Of a stretch of 12,008 nt of DNA, positions 6,567-12,008 are shown one piece after another. The first letter of the stretch is position 1, and each line of letters opens with the position of its first letter. The notes below the pieces were generated by a model that made no database searches, was not told where the DNA came from, and worked only from the letters and a program-made list of their open reading frames with translations. This stretch comes from Treponema sp. (GTDB lineage: Bacteria > Spirochaetota > Spirochaetia > Treponematales > Breznakiellaceae), in the NCBI GenBank assembly GCA_031277045.1, contig JAISLX010000025.1, positions 1-12,008 on the forward strand, read 5' to 3'. The translations under genes and the position numbers were made by a program.

Positions 6567-7478
6567 ATGGAAACTTTACGCTCTTTTTTTGAGAGTATTT
6601 TTCACGGCGTCTTTGAGAAGGACAGCATAGGAAAAATCGAAACCACTATTACCGAACACAACGTGTACCAGCAAGGCTCCGGTATTTTGCTCCCCTTTTT
6701 GGACCAGATCGTGCAAAGGCTTGTCCTGCCCGGTTCCGGGGTGGACGGCATGGAAAATCTGGAGGAACTGTTGGACAAGGCCCTGTCGGGGAAATCCTGC
6801 CTGCTCCTTGTGGAACACTACAGCAACCTGGACCTTTCCCTTTTCTCCTGGCTGGTCCGCCAGGCCGGGGTCCGGGGCCGTGAAATTGACCGGGCCCTGG
6901 TGGCTATCGCGGGGATGAAGCTGAACGAGGAAAACCCCCTAATCGCCACTATGGCCAGCGCCTACACCCGGCTGGTGATCTACCCCAGCCGCTCGGTGGA
7001 AAGCCTGGACCCGGAAAAAGACCGGGCGGAAATTCTCCGCAGCAACGCCATTAACCGGGCCGCCATGAAAACCCTGATGGAAATCAAAACCCAGGGGAAG
7101 CTCATCCTGGTTTTTCCCTCGGGAACCCGTTACCGGCCCTGGGACCCCTCCACCAAAAGGGGTGTCCGGGAGATCGATTCTTACATCCGCTCGTTCGATT
7201 ACATGTGCTGCGTGGCGCTGAACGGTGAGATTCTCCATGTCCACAAGGGGGACATGCTGGAAGATTCGGTTAGCAGGGACCTGGTCCGCGTCAGCGCCGG
7301 GAAAATCCGGTCCTGCGCGGAATTCCGGGAAACCGCCCGCGCCGCGGCGGAGGCCGCCGGCATCGAGGACAAGAAACAGGCCGTTGTGGACGCCATCATG
7401 GCGGAGTTGGAGACAATGCACGCCGCTGCGGAGGAACGCCGGCAAAAAATTTTGCGCGAACATCCCGCCGCGCTTTAA
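6567..7478 (+). CDS. PlsC/GPAT-like glycerolipid acyltransferase
   Basis: This 303-residue protein carries the hallmarks of glycerolipid acyltransferases, which esterify glycerol-3-phosphate or lysophosphatidate in membrane lipid synthesis. Block I is HX4D (H84-YSNL-D89) and block III is FPSGTR (183-188), where the usual residue after proline is glutamate rather than serine. PSRS (140-143) may correspond to block II. There is no clear membrane-spanning segment, which is more like soluble or peripheral glycerol-3-phosphate acyltransferases than classical PlsC. The C-terminus (about 255-300) is a charged, alanine-rich helix. The ATG has GGAGG ten bases upstream. The final codons and the stop lie inside a perfect 10-bp stem at 7463-7490. 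The exact acceptor cannot be told from sequence. Confidence 0.75.
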   Translation: METLRSFFESIFHGVFEKDSIGKIETTITEHNVYQQGSGILLPFLDQIVQRLVLPGSGVDGMENLEELLDKALSGKSCLLLVEHYSNLDLSLFSWLVRQAGVRGREIDRALVAIAGMKLNEENPLIATMASAYTRLVIYPSRSVESLDPEKDRAEILRSNAINRAAMKTLMEIKTQGKLILVFPSGTRYRPWDPSTKRGVREIDSYIRSFDYMCCVALNGEILHVHKGDMLEDSVSRDLVRVSAGKIRSCAEFRETARAAAEAAGIEDKKQAVVDAIMAELETMHAAAEERRQKILREHPAAL

Positions 7479-7490
7479 CACGCGGCGGGA
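7463..7490. repeat. hairpin spanning the acyltransferase stop codon
   Basis: A perfect 10-bp G+C-rich stem (7463-7472 with 7481-7490) has an 8-base loop containing the TAA stop. No T-run follows. It may protect the mRNA end or affect translation termination. Confidence 0.55.
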
Positions 7491-7529
7491 GGGGCCCGCC
7501 GGCAAAGCTGTCAGTTCCGCTGATGGTTT

Positions 7530-7551
7530 CGCCGCCGCCGGCGTTGTTTTT
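7530..7551 (+). terminator. intrinsic terminator of the acyltransferase transcript
   Basis: CGCCG at 7530-7534 pairs with CGGCG at 7539-7543 around a 4-base loop, followed directly by TTGTTTTT (7544-7551). The G+C stem plus T-run is the standard layout, 52 bases past the stop. Confidence 0.6.
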
Positions 7552-7559
7552 AAGCCGTA

Positions 7560-7589
7560 GCTGCTCAGAAACTGAAGTTTCTGAACAGC
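7560..7589. terminator. stem-loop between convergent genes, possible minus-strand terminator
   Basis: The arms at 7560-7573 and 7576-7589 are complementary except for one mismatch, with a tight loop. It sits three bases beyond the stop of the minus-strand lipoprotein gene. The T-content on that side (complement of the A-run at 7544-7552 is not available) is poor, so it may act as an mRNA end or pause site rather than a standard terminator. Confidence 0.4.
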
Positions 7590-7592
7590 GCT

Positions 7593-8777
7593 TTAATGTC
7601 CGCCGCCGTCAAAGTCCAGCAGTTTCAGACTAAGGTACAGGGGCAGGTGGTCGCTGAGCCCCCCGCCGGTTCTTGCGTTGTAAGCGTTTGGGGTTCCCCT
7701 GGAATCCGCAAACGGTTCGCTGTTCAAAACCTCGCAGTCGTTAAAATCCCAGCCCAGATTGTCAAAAAAGGCGGCGTTGAGCAGGACGTGATCGATGGTC
7801 TCCCATGCGTTGCCGTAAAAGTAGGAGCCGTTTTTTAGTTCCTTTCCCCAGGGACTGTAGAAGGAGACGATCTCCCCGTTAAAGTAGAGGGACCGGGGCG
7901 GTTTGTTGCCGGAAACCACGAGGAAATCTGTCTGAACGGACGCGGCGTCCTCCCCGTAAAGTCCGGCGTGTTCCGCCGCCTGGGGATCGTCGGGGAGCAG
8001 GGCGCAGATATAGCGGCCCGCCTGCCGGTAGTACTCATCGTGGTTCTCGTTCAGGTCCCCAAGGACGAGGACCGGCATACCGGGCGCTTCCGCCTTAATT
8101 TCCCGGGTCCGCCGCAGGATAAGCCGCGCGGAGGCCCGGCGCAGACTTTCCGTGGCCTTGTCCCCTCCAAGCTTGGATTTCCAGTGACAGACGAACAGAA
8201 CCAGCGGCGTTCCCCCCGCCTCCACCCACAGTTCCGCCACCGGCCGGGGTGTTGTCTCAAAATCGCCGTAATACGAATGGGCCCGCTGCTGACTAAGGGG
8301 AACCTTGCTCAGAATCCCAACTCCCAGGGACATGCCGTTCACATTGGCGAAAAAATCATAGCGGTACTGGGCCTTGCCGCCCCCTTCGCCGGCCAGACTA
8401 TGCGCCAGGTCCCGCAGAGTTTTCGGATTTTCAATCTCCATCAAGGCAAGAATATCGGGAAACCCGGAAGGGATCCGGCCAATCCCCTTGGCGATGGACG
8501 TAAGCCGGGCCGTGTATTTTTCCTCCGACCAGCCCGTCGTTCCCGCGTAATCCGAATATTCGGAGCCGCTTTCCTCCCCGTCAAACAGGGCCTGCACATT
8601 CCAGGAAAGGATAGTCAGTTCCCGCTTATCCTGCGCCCCCCGGCCGGCCTCCAGTTCGCAGGACGCCCCCATCAACAACAGAATTGGGAACAGCAGAACC
8701 GAAATCACGCGGAGCCCCCGGAAAATCCGCCGGAACATACTCAAGCCGCGGCTCGTTCCGCCTAAACGCCTTTTCAT
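7593..8777 (-). CDS. lipoprotein of the endonuclease/exonuclease/phosphatase family
   Basis: This 394-residue protein has a basic N-terminus, a hydrophobic segment (about 24-37) and a lipobox LMGASC with Cys40, so it is probably lipid-anchored outside the cytoplasm. The rest is a DNase I-like / EEP fold: SWNVQALFDG (59-67, N60), the metal-binding glutamate in LMEIEN (112-117), the catalytic histidine in CHWKSK (197-202), LGDLNEN (239-245), ETIDHVLLN (326-334) and the terminal SDHLPLY (375-381). The fold covers nucleases, phosphodiesterases and sphingomyelinases, so the substrate is open; nucleic acid or phosphoester scavenging is possible. The first ATG has GAGG about seven bases upstream, better than the internal ATG at residue 14. 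It stands alone, convergent with the acyltransferase. Confidence 0.85.
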   Translation of the reverse strand: MKRRLGGTSRGLSMFRRIFRGLRVISVLLFPILLLMGASCELEAGRGAQDKRELTILSWNVQALFDGEESGSEYSDYAGTTGWSEEKYTARLTSIAKGIGRIPSGFPDILALMEIENPKTLRDLAHSLAGEGGGKAQYRYDFFANVNGMSLGVGILSKVPLSQQRAHSYYGDFETTPRPVAELWVEAGGTPLVLFVCHWKSKLGGDKATESLRRASARLILRRTREIKAEAPGMPVLVLGDLNENHDEYYRQAGRYICALLPDDPQAAEHAGLYGEDAASVQTDFLVVSGNKPPRSLYFNGEIVSFYSPWGKELKNGSYFYGNAWETIDHVLLNAAFFDNLGWDFNDCEVLNSEPFADSRGTPNAYNARTGGGLSDHLPLYLSLKLLDFDGGGH

Positions 8778-8844
8778 GATTTACCTCGCTGTATATATAG
8801 AGGGGCGGATCGCCGTTTTTACCTGGGTTTTTGGAAAATCTATT

Positions 8845-8877
8845 AAAAAAAGCCCCGGCCGGCTCAGTTCAGCCGGC
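8845..8877 (-). terminator. possible minus-strand terminator with no clear gene before it
   Basis: GCCGGCT (8858-8864) and AGCCGGC (8871-8877) form a 7-bp stem with a 6-base loop. On the minus strand a GGGG-rich link leads into seven T (complement of 8845-8851). It lies upstream of the lipoprotein gene and could insulate it from minus-strand transcription out of the tRNA-Asp unit. Confidence 0.45.
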
Positions 8878-8905
8878 GGCATTTCCGGTGAGGCGGCGCG
8901 CGAAC

Positions 8906-8935
8906 TTGACCGGCCCGGCCCGGCCGCGGTACAGT
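8906..8935 (+). promoter_or_regulatory. candidate promoter of tRNA-Pro
   Basis: TTGACC (8906-8911) and TACAGT (8930-8935) are 18 bases apart, and the predicted start is about eight bases before the mature tRNA. The stretch 8910-8929 consists only of G and C, so the whole spacer is G+C. An alternative -10 is TATAAA at 8936-8941. Confidence 0.45.
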
Positions 8936-8949
8936 TATAAAGTTCGTTT

Positions 8950-9023
8950 CGGGAAGTAGGTTAGTTGGCTATACCGCCAGGTTCGGGACTTGGAGGTCGC
9001 GGGTTCAAATCCCGCCTTCCCGA
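8950..9023 (+). tRNA. tRNA-Pro (anticodon CGG)
   Basis: A full cloverleaf of 74 bases folds with a 7-bp acceptor stem (CGGGAAG with CTTCCCG), a 3-bp D stem, an anticodon stem CCAGG/CTTGG (one G-U) and a T stem GCGGG/CCCGC around TTCAAAT. The anticodon CGG at 8984-8986 reads the proline codon CCG; G37 follows it and A73 is the discriminator, both normal for proline. CCA is not encoded and must be added after transcription. Confidence 0.95.
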
Positions 9024-9141
9024 TTATTTGAAAAGGGTATCCGCCGCCGCCTTTTTTTCGGGGGGACGGGGGACAAACCCGGCGGCCCGCAATATCCGGT
9101 AAAAGACAGCCGCGGCCTGCCGGTATTTCCCGCGAAAAAAC

Positions 9142-9164
9142 AAAAACCGCCCGCGGCGGTTTTT
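9142..9164. terminator. bidirectional terminator shared by the two convergent tRNAs
   Basis: AAAAACCGCC (9142-9151) and GGCGGTTTTT (9155-9164) pair perfectly around a 3-base loop. Read on plus, the stem ends in five T; read on minus it ends in TTTTT, G, then six more T. It can stop tRNA-Pro transcripts from the left and tRNA-Asp transcripts from the right. Confidence 0.75.
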
Positions 9165-9178
9165 AGTTCATCAGATGA

Positions 9179-9212
9179 GCTTTCTCCAAAACCCGGTTAG
9201 TTTTGGGAAAGC
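9179..9212. repeat. 13-bp stem-loop in the tRNA-Asp trailer
   Basis: The arms 9179-9192 and 9200-9212 pair over 13 bp with a single bulged T and a 7-base loop. Beside it, TCATCAGATGA (9168-9178) is a short palindrome. On the minus strand both fall between the 3' end of tRNA-Asp and the terminator, so they would sit in its trailer. No T-run follows this stem, so it is not itself a standard terminator. Confidence 0.6.
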
Positions 9213-9241
9213 CTCCGGAATTATTGCGACAGTTGTAACAA

Positions 9242-9316
9242 CGGGAGCGACGGGGCTTGAACCCGCGATCTCCGGCTTGACAGGCCAGCGTGATAAACCA
9301 GCTTCACTACGCCCCC
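9242..9316 (-). tRNA. tRNA-Asp (anticodon GTC)
   Basis: The minus strand folds into a 75-base cloverleaf with acceptor GGGGGCG/CGCTCCC (one G-U), D stem GTG/CAC, anticodon stem CTGGC/GCCGG and T stem GCGGG/CCCGT around TTCAAGC. The anticodon loop CTGTCAA gives GTC, reading GAC and GAT. The discriminator base is G73, the aspartate identity element. CCA is not encoded. Confidence 0.95.
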
Positions 9317-9334
9317 AATCCTGGTGATATATAT

Positions 9335-9363
9335 GGTATAGCCTGAATAAAAAAAAATGTCAA
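9335..9363 (-). promoter_or_regulatory. promoter of tRNA-Asp
   Basis: On the minus strand a perfect TTGACA (9358-9363) and TATACC (9335-9340) are 17 bases apart, with the predicted start about a dozen bases before the mature tRNA. The spacer begins with a T-run. Confidence 0.65.
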
Positions 9364-9370
9364 GCGTCTC

Positions 9371-9391
9371 TGAACGGTATGTGAACGATAT
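9371..9391. promoter_or_regulatory. two direct repeats just upstream of the tRNA-Asp promoter
   Basis: TGAACGGTAT (9371-9380) and TGAACGATAT (9382-9391) differ at one base and are 11 bases apart, about one helical turn. They end eight bases from the -35 box, the usual position of an activator or UP-type element. The binding factor is unknown. Confidence 0.35.
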
Positions 9392-9404
9392 TTGTGGGAA
9401 ATCA

Positions 9405-9439
9405 GATATAAAAATCCTCTCCGCCGCAAACGGGGAGGA
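9405..9439 (-). terminator. intrinsic terminator behind the binding-protein remnant
   Basis: The arms 9415-9423 and 9431-9439 form a 9-bp stem with one G-U pair and a 7-base loop. On the minus strand TTTTTATAT follows directly (complement of 9406-9414). It sits 27 bases past the stop of the minus-strand remnant and upstream of the tRNA-Asp promoter. Confidence 0.6.
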
Positions 9440-9465
9440 CGATTCAAGACACAATCGGGCCGAGT

Positions 9466-9715
9466 TTAGTGCTTGTAAAGCTGAATGAAGGTTGCGGAAA
9501 GAATCCCGTCGATTATCTCCTGGATTCCACCGGCTTCACCGTAGAGTACGTCGATATCGGGCTGGACACGGAGAATTTCGGTCATCCGGTCCCGGGCGTC
9601 GGACTGAGGCCGCTTGGCCTCGGCTTTGACAACTTGCTTAATCTCGGGGTACCGTCTAAGGACATCCCACGTTGATCACTTTACTATCTCGACCCCGGAT
9701 GGCCCCCGGCAAGTC
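9466..9715 (-). pseudogene. remnant of a sugar-type periplasmic-binding protein
   Basis: An open frame of 69 codons (9469-9675) ends at TAA 9466-9468 and starts just after a TGA (9676-9678) without a start codon. Its translation has the look of a periplasmic-binding protein of the ribose/sugar class: WDVLRRYPEIKQVVKAEA, then DARDRMTEILRVQPDIDVLY, which corresponds to the 'YP-IK...A---M---L--hPDID-v' core. It then jumps from GEAGGI to QEIIDGILSATFIQ, where intact proteins have about 40 more residues, suggesting an internal deletion. Upstream, short pieces such as GPSGVEIVK and GRDSKVIN in the other two frames suggest frameshifts. The N-terminal two-thirds is missing. The family call is from pattern memory, not a search. 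Confidence 0.55.
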
Positions 9716-9948
9716 CTAGCGCAAAAATACACTACGTCAGAAGGGATAATAAAGATTGAAAGGGAATATACTATATTATACATATAGGAATAATATAAAA
9801 TAAAGGTCATTTGTCTCCATGAATATATAAATGAAGGTTCGGGCGGTTCGTGGTTGAAATTTTCGCAATTTCATACACGTTTATCCTGCCATTTCCTGTG
9901 TCCCGGGCGTTTCTTGACAGAGAAGGGTTATTTTCCATAATTAAGGGT
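9716..9948. other. A+T-rich leader region upstream of the sensor kinase
   Basis: No gene is visible here. Bases about 9735-9835 are strikingly A+T-rich compared with the surroundings. A 7-bp inverted repeat (TGAAATT at 9855-9861, AATTTCA at 9867-9873) lies about 40 bases before the kinase -35 box and could be an operator. The only start-like frame, 9831-9857, would encode eight residues. Confidence 0.4.
9914..9941 (+). promoter_or_regulatory. promoter of the sensor kinase
   Basis: A perfect TTGACA (9914-9919) and CATAAT (9936-9941, five of six) are 16 bases apart. The expected transcription start falls at about 9948-9949, on the kinase ATG itself, which implies a leaderless message. Confidence 0.6.
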
Positions 9949-12008
9949 ATGCGAAAGACGTACCTGTTTCGGCTGCTTTTCCTCGCGGCATTGTTGCTGC
10001 AAGCCGAATCGATGTACGCCCGGCCAGAAGCAGACGGAGAAAACAGTCCCGGAACCAAAGCGGCCGCCCGGCGTCCGGATTCGTTATCGATCAACCTGAG
10101 AGAGTACCCTATTTATGTGAGGAAAGGCTTTGATATTCAGGATACCGCAGTGCTTCCGGCCCCGGAAGACGGCAGATGGATCAGGATTGATCCTGACGGC
10201 CCCCTGGAGAAGGAGTGGCTCATCATGCGGAACATCGGATTTAAGGATTCCCCCAAATATACCTTTTTTTCCCTGTTTCGGGAAACCGTAGAGGAATACA
10301 CGATTCTCTTTACCTTTGATCTGGATGAGCGCGTAAGACAGAGCATGGACACGGACCGATCGTTTATTCCGGGAATATTTTTTGAGGGAGTGGGGGATAA
10401 CTGGGCGATCTACCTAAACGGCGGGGAACTCAGAAACGAGATATACCTGGACGAGCGGGGCGAAATCCGTTATTCACGCCGAATGCGGCATGTCTTCTTT
10501 CCGGTACGGCCAGGGCTTTTCAGGACCGGGATCAATACCCTGGCCGTGCGTGTACTGGGAATGCCCAATTCGGAAAATACCGGGCTCTTTTACACTTCTC
10601 CCTACTTTATCGGAAATTACTTTGAGATACAGAAACGCTACAACGAAACTCCGGTAATCGCCTTTTCCGCGATATACTGCTTTCTGGGAATTTACCATTT
10701 GGCCCTGTGGCTCGGCCGCCGCAGGGAATTTTACAATTTCTTTTTCGGTATAGCTACTTTTCTCCTGGGAACCTACAATTTCGCGAGAACTTACGCAATC
10801 TACGCTTACATATTCAATACATCCCTAATAGTGCGTACCGAATTCTGCTCACTCTTTCTGCTTACGGCCTCCCTCGGCTGTTTCTTTGAACAGATGACAA
10901 TTCAGAAACTTTCCCTGATTTCAAAAATATACGGTGTCTTCACCGTTGTATGCACTCTGGCAGTTATCATCTTTTATAATGAGCTTGCCGACCGTTTGCT
11001 GCGTTTATGGCAGGTTATCGCGCTGTGCTACATTGTTTACATCGTTGCCTGCAAGATTCTCTTTTTCTTCCTGCATTCAACGTGGCGGCAGTGGAAGGAT
11101 ACCGGCGCTTCCGTTTCTCTCGCCGGTTTTTACGGCAGACAGCTTATCGGCTCCTCTCTGGGCAACGTCATCATAGGTACAATGATACTCTTTGCCACTA
11201 GCATTTTTGACCTGTACAATTCCCTTGTTTTACATTTGGGCATTACTCTGTCCGCATACGGTTTTTTGATCTTCGCGCTGGGTACAACACTGATCCTGAT
11301 ACGGCGCTTCCACTACCTTAACCATGCCCTGGAACAGTCCAATATTTTTCTGGAAAAGGCGGTAAAGGAGCGTACCGGCGAACTTGAAGAACAGAAACTT
11401 ATCGCCGAATCCGCTTCCAGGGCAAAGAGCGGTTTTCTCGCCAACATGAGTCACGAGATCCGTACCCCGATGAACGCCATCCTGGGAATGGCGGAACTGA
11501 TACTCCGGGAGGATATTTCCCCGCTTGTCTACGAAAATGTCCAGAACATCAAACAGGCGGGCAGTAGCCTCCTTTCGCTTATCAACGAAATACTGGACTT
11601 TTCCAAAATAGAAGCCGGTAAACTGGATATCGTCAACGCCGCTTACCGCCTGGACAAGCTTTTGAACGAGTGCGTCAATATTATCAGCGTAAAGTTTGAG
11701 GAAAAGCCGCTGCTCTTTGCCGTCAACATCGACGGCGGCCTTCCCAATGAACTTGAGGGAGACGAACTGCGCATCAGGCAGGTATTGCTTAACCTGCTTT
11801 CCAACGCGGTAAAATACACCAGAAACGGATATGTTATTTTTTCGGTCGCCTTGGCGGACGCTGGGACGGCGGAGGAAAAAAGCGGCCGGGAGGAAAGCGG
11901 CGTTCATGATAGTACGAATTCCATTACCCTGGCCTTCTCCGTCGAAGATACCGGTATAGGGCTTAAGGCCGAAGATAAGGAGAATCTTTTCCGCGAATTT
12001 GAACAATT
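9949..12008 (+). CDS. 7TM-DISM-like sensor histidine kinase, cut by the right edge
   Basis: 686 codons are visible and the frame is still open at the window end. Residues 1-24 form a signal peptide (hydrophobic [13 protein letters not shown], cleavage near MYA). Residues about 45-225 form an extracytoplasmic domain containing [16 protein letters not shown], reminiscent of beta-sandwich ligand-binding (DISM/galactose-binding-like) domains. About seven membrane helices span 234-455, followed by a coiled-coil linker (460-490). The dimerisation domain has the phosphorylated histidine H502 in [19 protein letters not shown]. The ATPase domain shows the N-box [10 protein letters not shown] (N619) and G1-box VEDTGIGL (D667); the rest lies outside. 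It probably senses an external ligand and passes phosphate to a response regulator or a receiver domain of its own beyond the edge. No ribosome site fits the ATG (AAGGG is one base away). Confidence 0.88.
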   Translation, partial: MRKTYLFRLLFLAALLLQAESMYARPEADGENSPGTKAAARRPDSLSINLREYPIYVRKGFDIQDTAVLPAPEDGRWIRIDPDGPLEKEWLIMRNIGFKDSPKYTFFSLFRETVEEYTILFTFDLDERVRQSMDTDRSFIPGIFFEGVGDNWAIYLNGGELRNEIYLDERGEIRYSRRMRHVFFPVRPGLFRTGINTLAVRVLGMPNSENTGLFYTSPYFIGNYFEIQKRYNETPVIAFSAIYCFLGIYHLALWLGRRREFYNFFFGIATFLLGTYNFARTYAIYAYIFNTSLIVRTEFCSLFLLTASLGCFFEQMTIQKLSLISKIYGVFTVVCTLAVIIFYNELADRLLRLWQVIALCYIVYIVACKILFFFLHSTWRQWKDTGASVSLAGFYGRQLIGSSLGNVIIGTMILFATSIFDLYNSLVLHLGITLSAYGFLIFALGTTLILIRRFHYLNHALEQSNIFLEKAVKERTGELEEQKLIAESASRAKSGFLANMSHEIRTPMNAILGMAELILREDISPLVYENVQNIKQAGSSLLSLINEILDFSKIEAGKLDIVNAAYRLDKLLNECVNIISVKFEEKPLLFAVNIDGGLPNELEGDELRIRQVLLNLLSNAVKYTRNGYVIFSVALADAGTAEEKSGREESGVHDSTNSITLAFSVEDTGIGLKAEDKENLFREFEQ

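Noticed and set aside
7968..8765. 265-residue plus-strand frame opposite the EEP lipoprotein
   Set aside because: The minus strand carries the complete lipobox and catalytic motifs; this frame has none.
9469..9675. 68-residue plus-strand frame opposite the binding-protein remnant
   Set aside because: The minus strand of the same bases matches a known protein pattern; the plus frame looks like its shadow.
9819..9857. Tiny frames (ATG AAT ATA TAA, then eight codons from 9831) as a possible leader peptide for the kinase
   Set aside because: No ribosome site at a good distance, and the likely kinase promoter lies downstream of them.
11230..12006. 258-residue minus-strand frame opposite the kinase
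   Set aside because: The plus strand encodes continuous histidine-kinase motifs across the same bases.
1..12008. Search for CRISPR arrays, insertion sequences, toxin-antitoxin or retron-like units
   Set aside because: No regularly spaced repeats, transposase, reverse transcriptase or small toxin pair could be seen; the only tandem array is the short 12-bp one at 1659-1706.

Overview
The window reads as a G+C-rich spirochaete chromosome, most likely a Treponema of the termite-gut type. This is an inference from three things: the style of the proteins (a substrate-binding protein whose signal peptide ends in Ala-Gly-Gly followed by charged residues, and a 7TM-DISM-like sensor kinase), the high G+C coding sequence, and intergenic DNA rich in perfect hairpins. 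No database search was possible, so the genus is not proven. The window looks like an ordinary chromosomal region, with no phage, insertion sequence or CRISPR array. I found no clear undescribed system.

Layout. Bases 1-407 hold no convincing gene. They contain a 22-bp repeat also found inside the first gene, and a perfect 17-bp-stem hairpin. A minus-strand pair follows: a DUF2156-family (GNAT-fold, phosphatidylglycerol lysyltransferase C-terminal type) protein is transcribed first (1711-2688), then a membrane-anchored family 2 glycosyltransferase (408-1643). Four 12-bp tandem repeats fill most of the gap between them. Both proteins suggest envelope modification. Divergent from this pair is a plus-strand polar amino-acid ABC importer with permease, ATPase and substrate-binding protein in that order (2817-5148). 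A PepT-type tripeptidase (5244-6518) and a PlsC/GPAT-like acyltransferase (6567-7478) follow. The importer and peptidase fit peptide and amino-acid scavenging; the acyltransferase belongs to lipid synthesis. A minus-strand lipoprotein of the endonuclease/exonuclease/phosphatase fold (7593-8777) converges on the acyltransferase, with two hairpin terminators between them.

The right part holds a convergent tRNA pair, tRNA-Pro(CGG) on plus and tRNA-Asp(GTC) on minus, with a two-way terminator between them. Next is the decayed, internally deleted remnant of a sugar-type periplasmic-binding protein on the minus strand, which still has a terminator. An A+T-rich leader precedes a large sensor histidine kinase on plus that runs off the right edge (9949-12008). 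The kinase has a signal peptide, an extracytoplasmic domain, about seven membrane helices, a dimerisation/phosphoacceptor domain and the start of the ATPase domain.

Two transcription units (the DUF2156 gene and the kinase) lack a usable ribosome-binding site. Each has a promoter placed so that the transcript would begin within a few bases of the start codon, which suggests leaderless translation.
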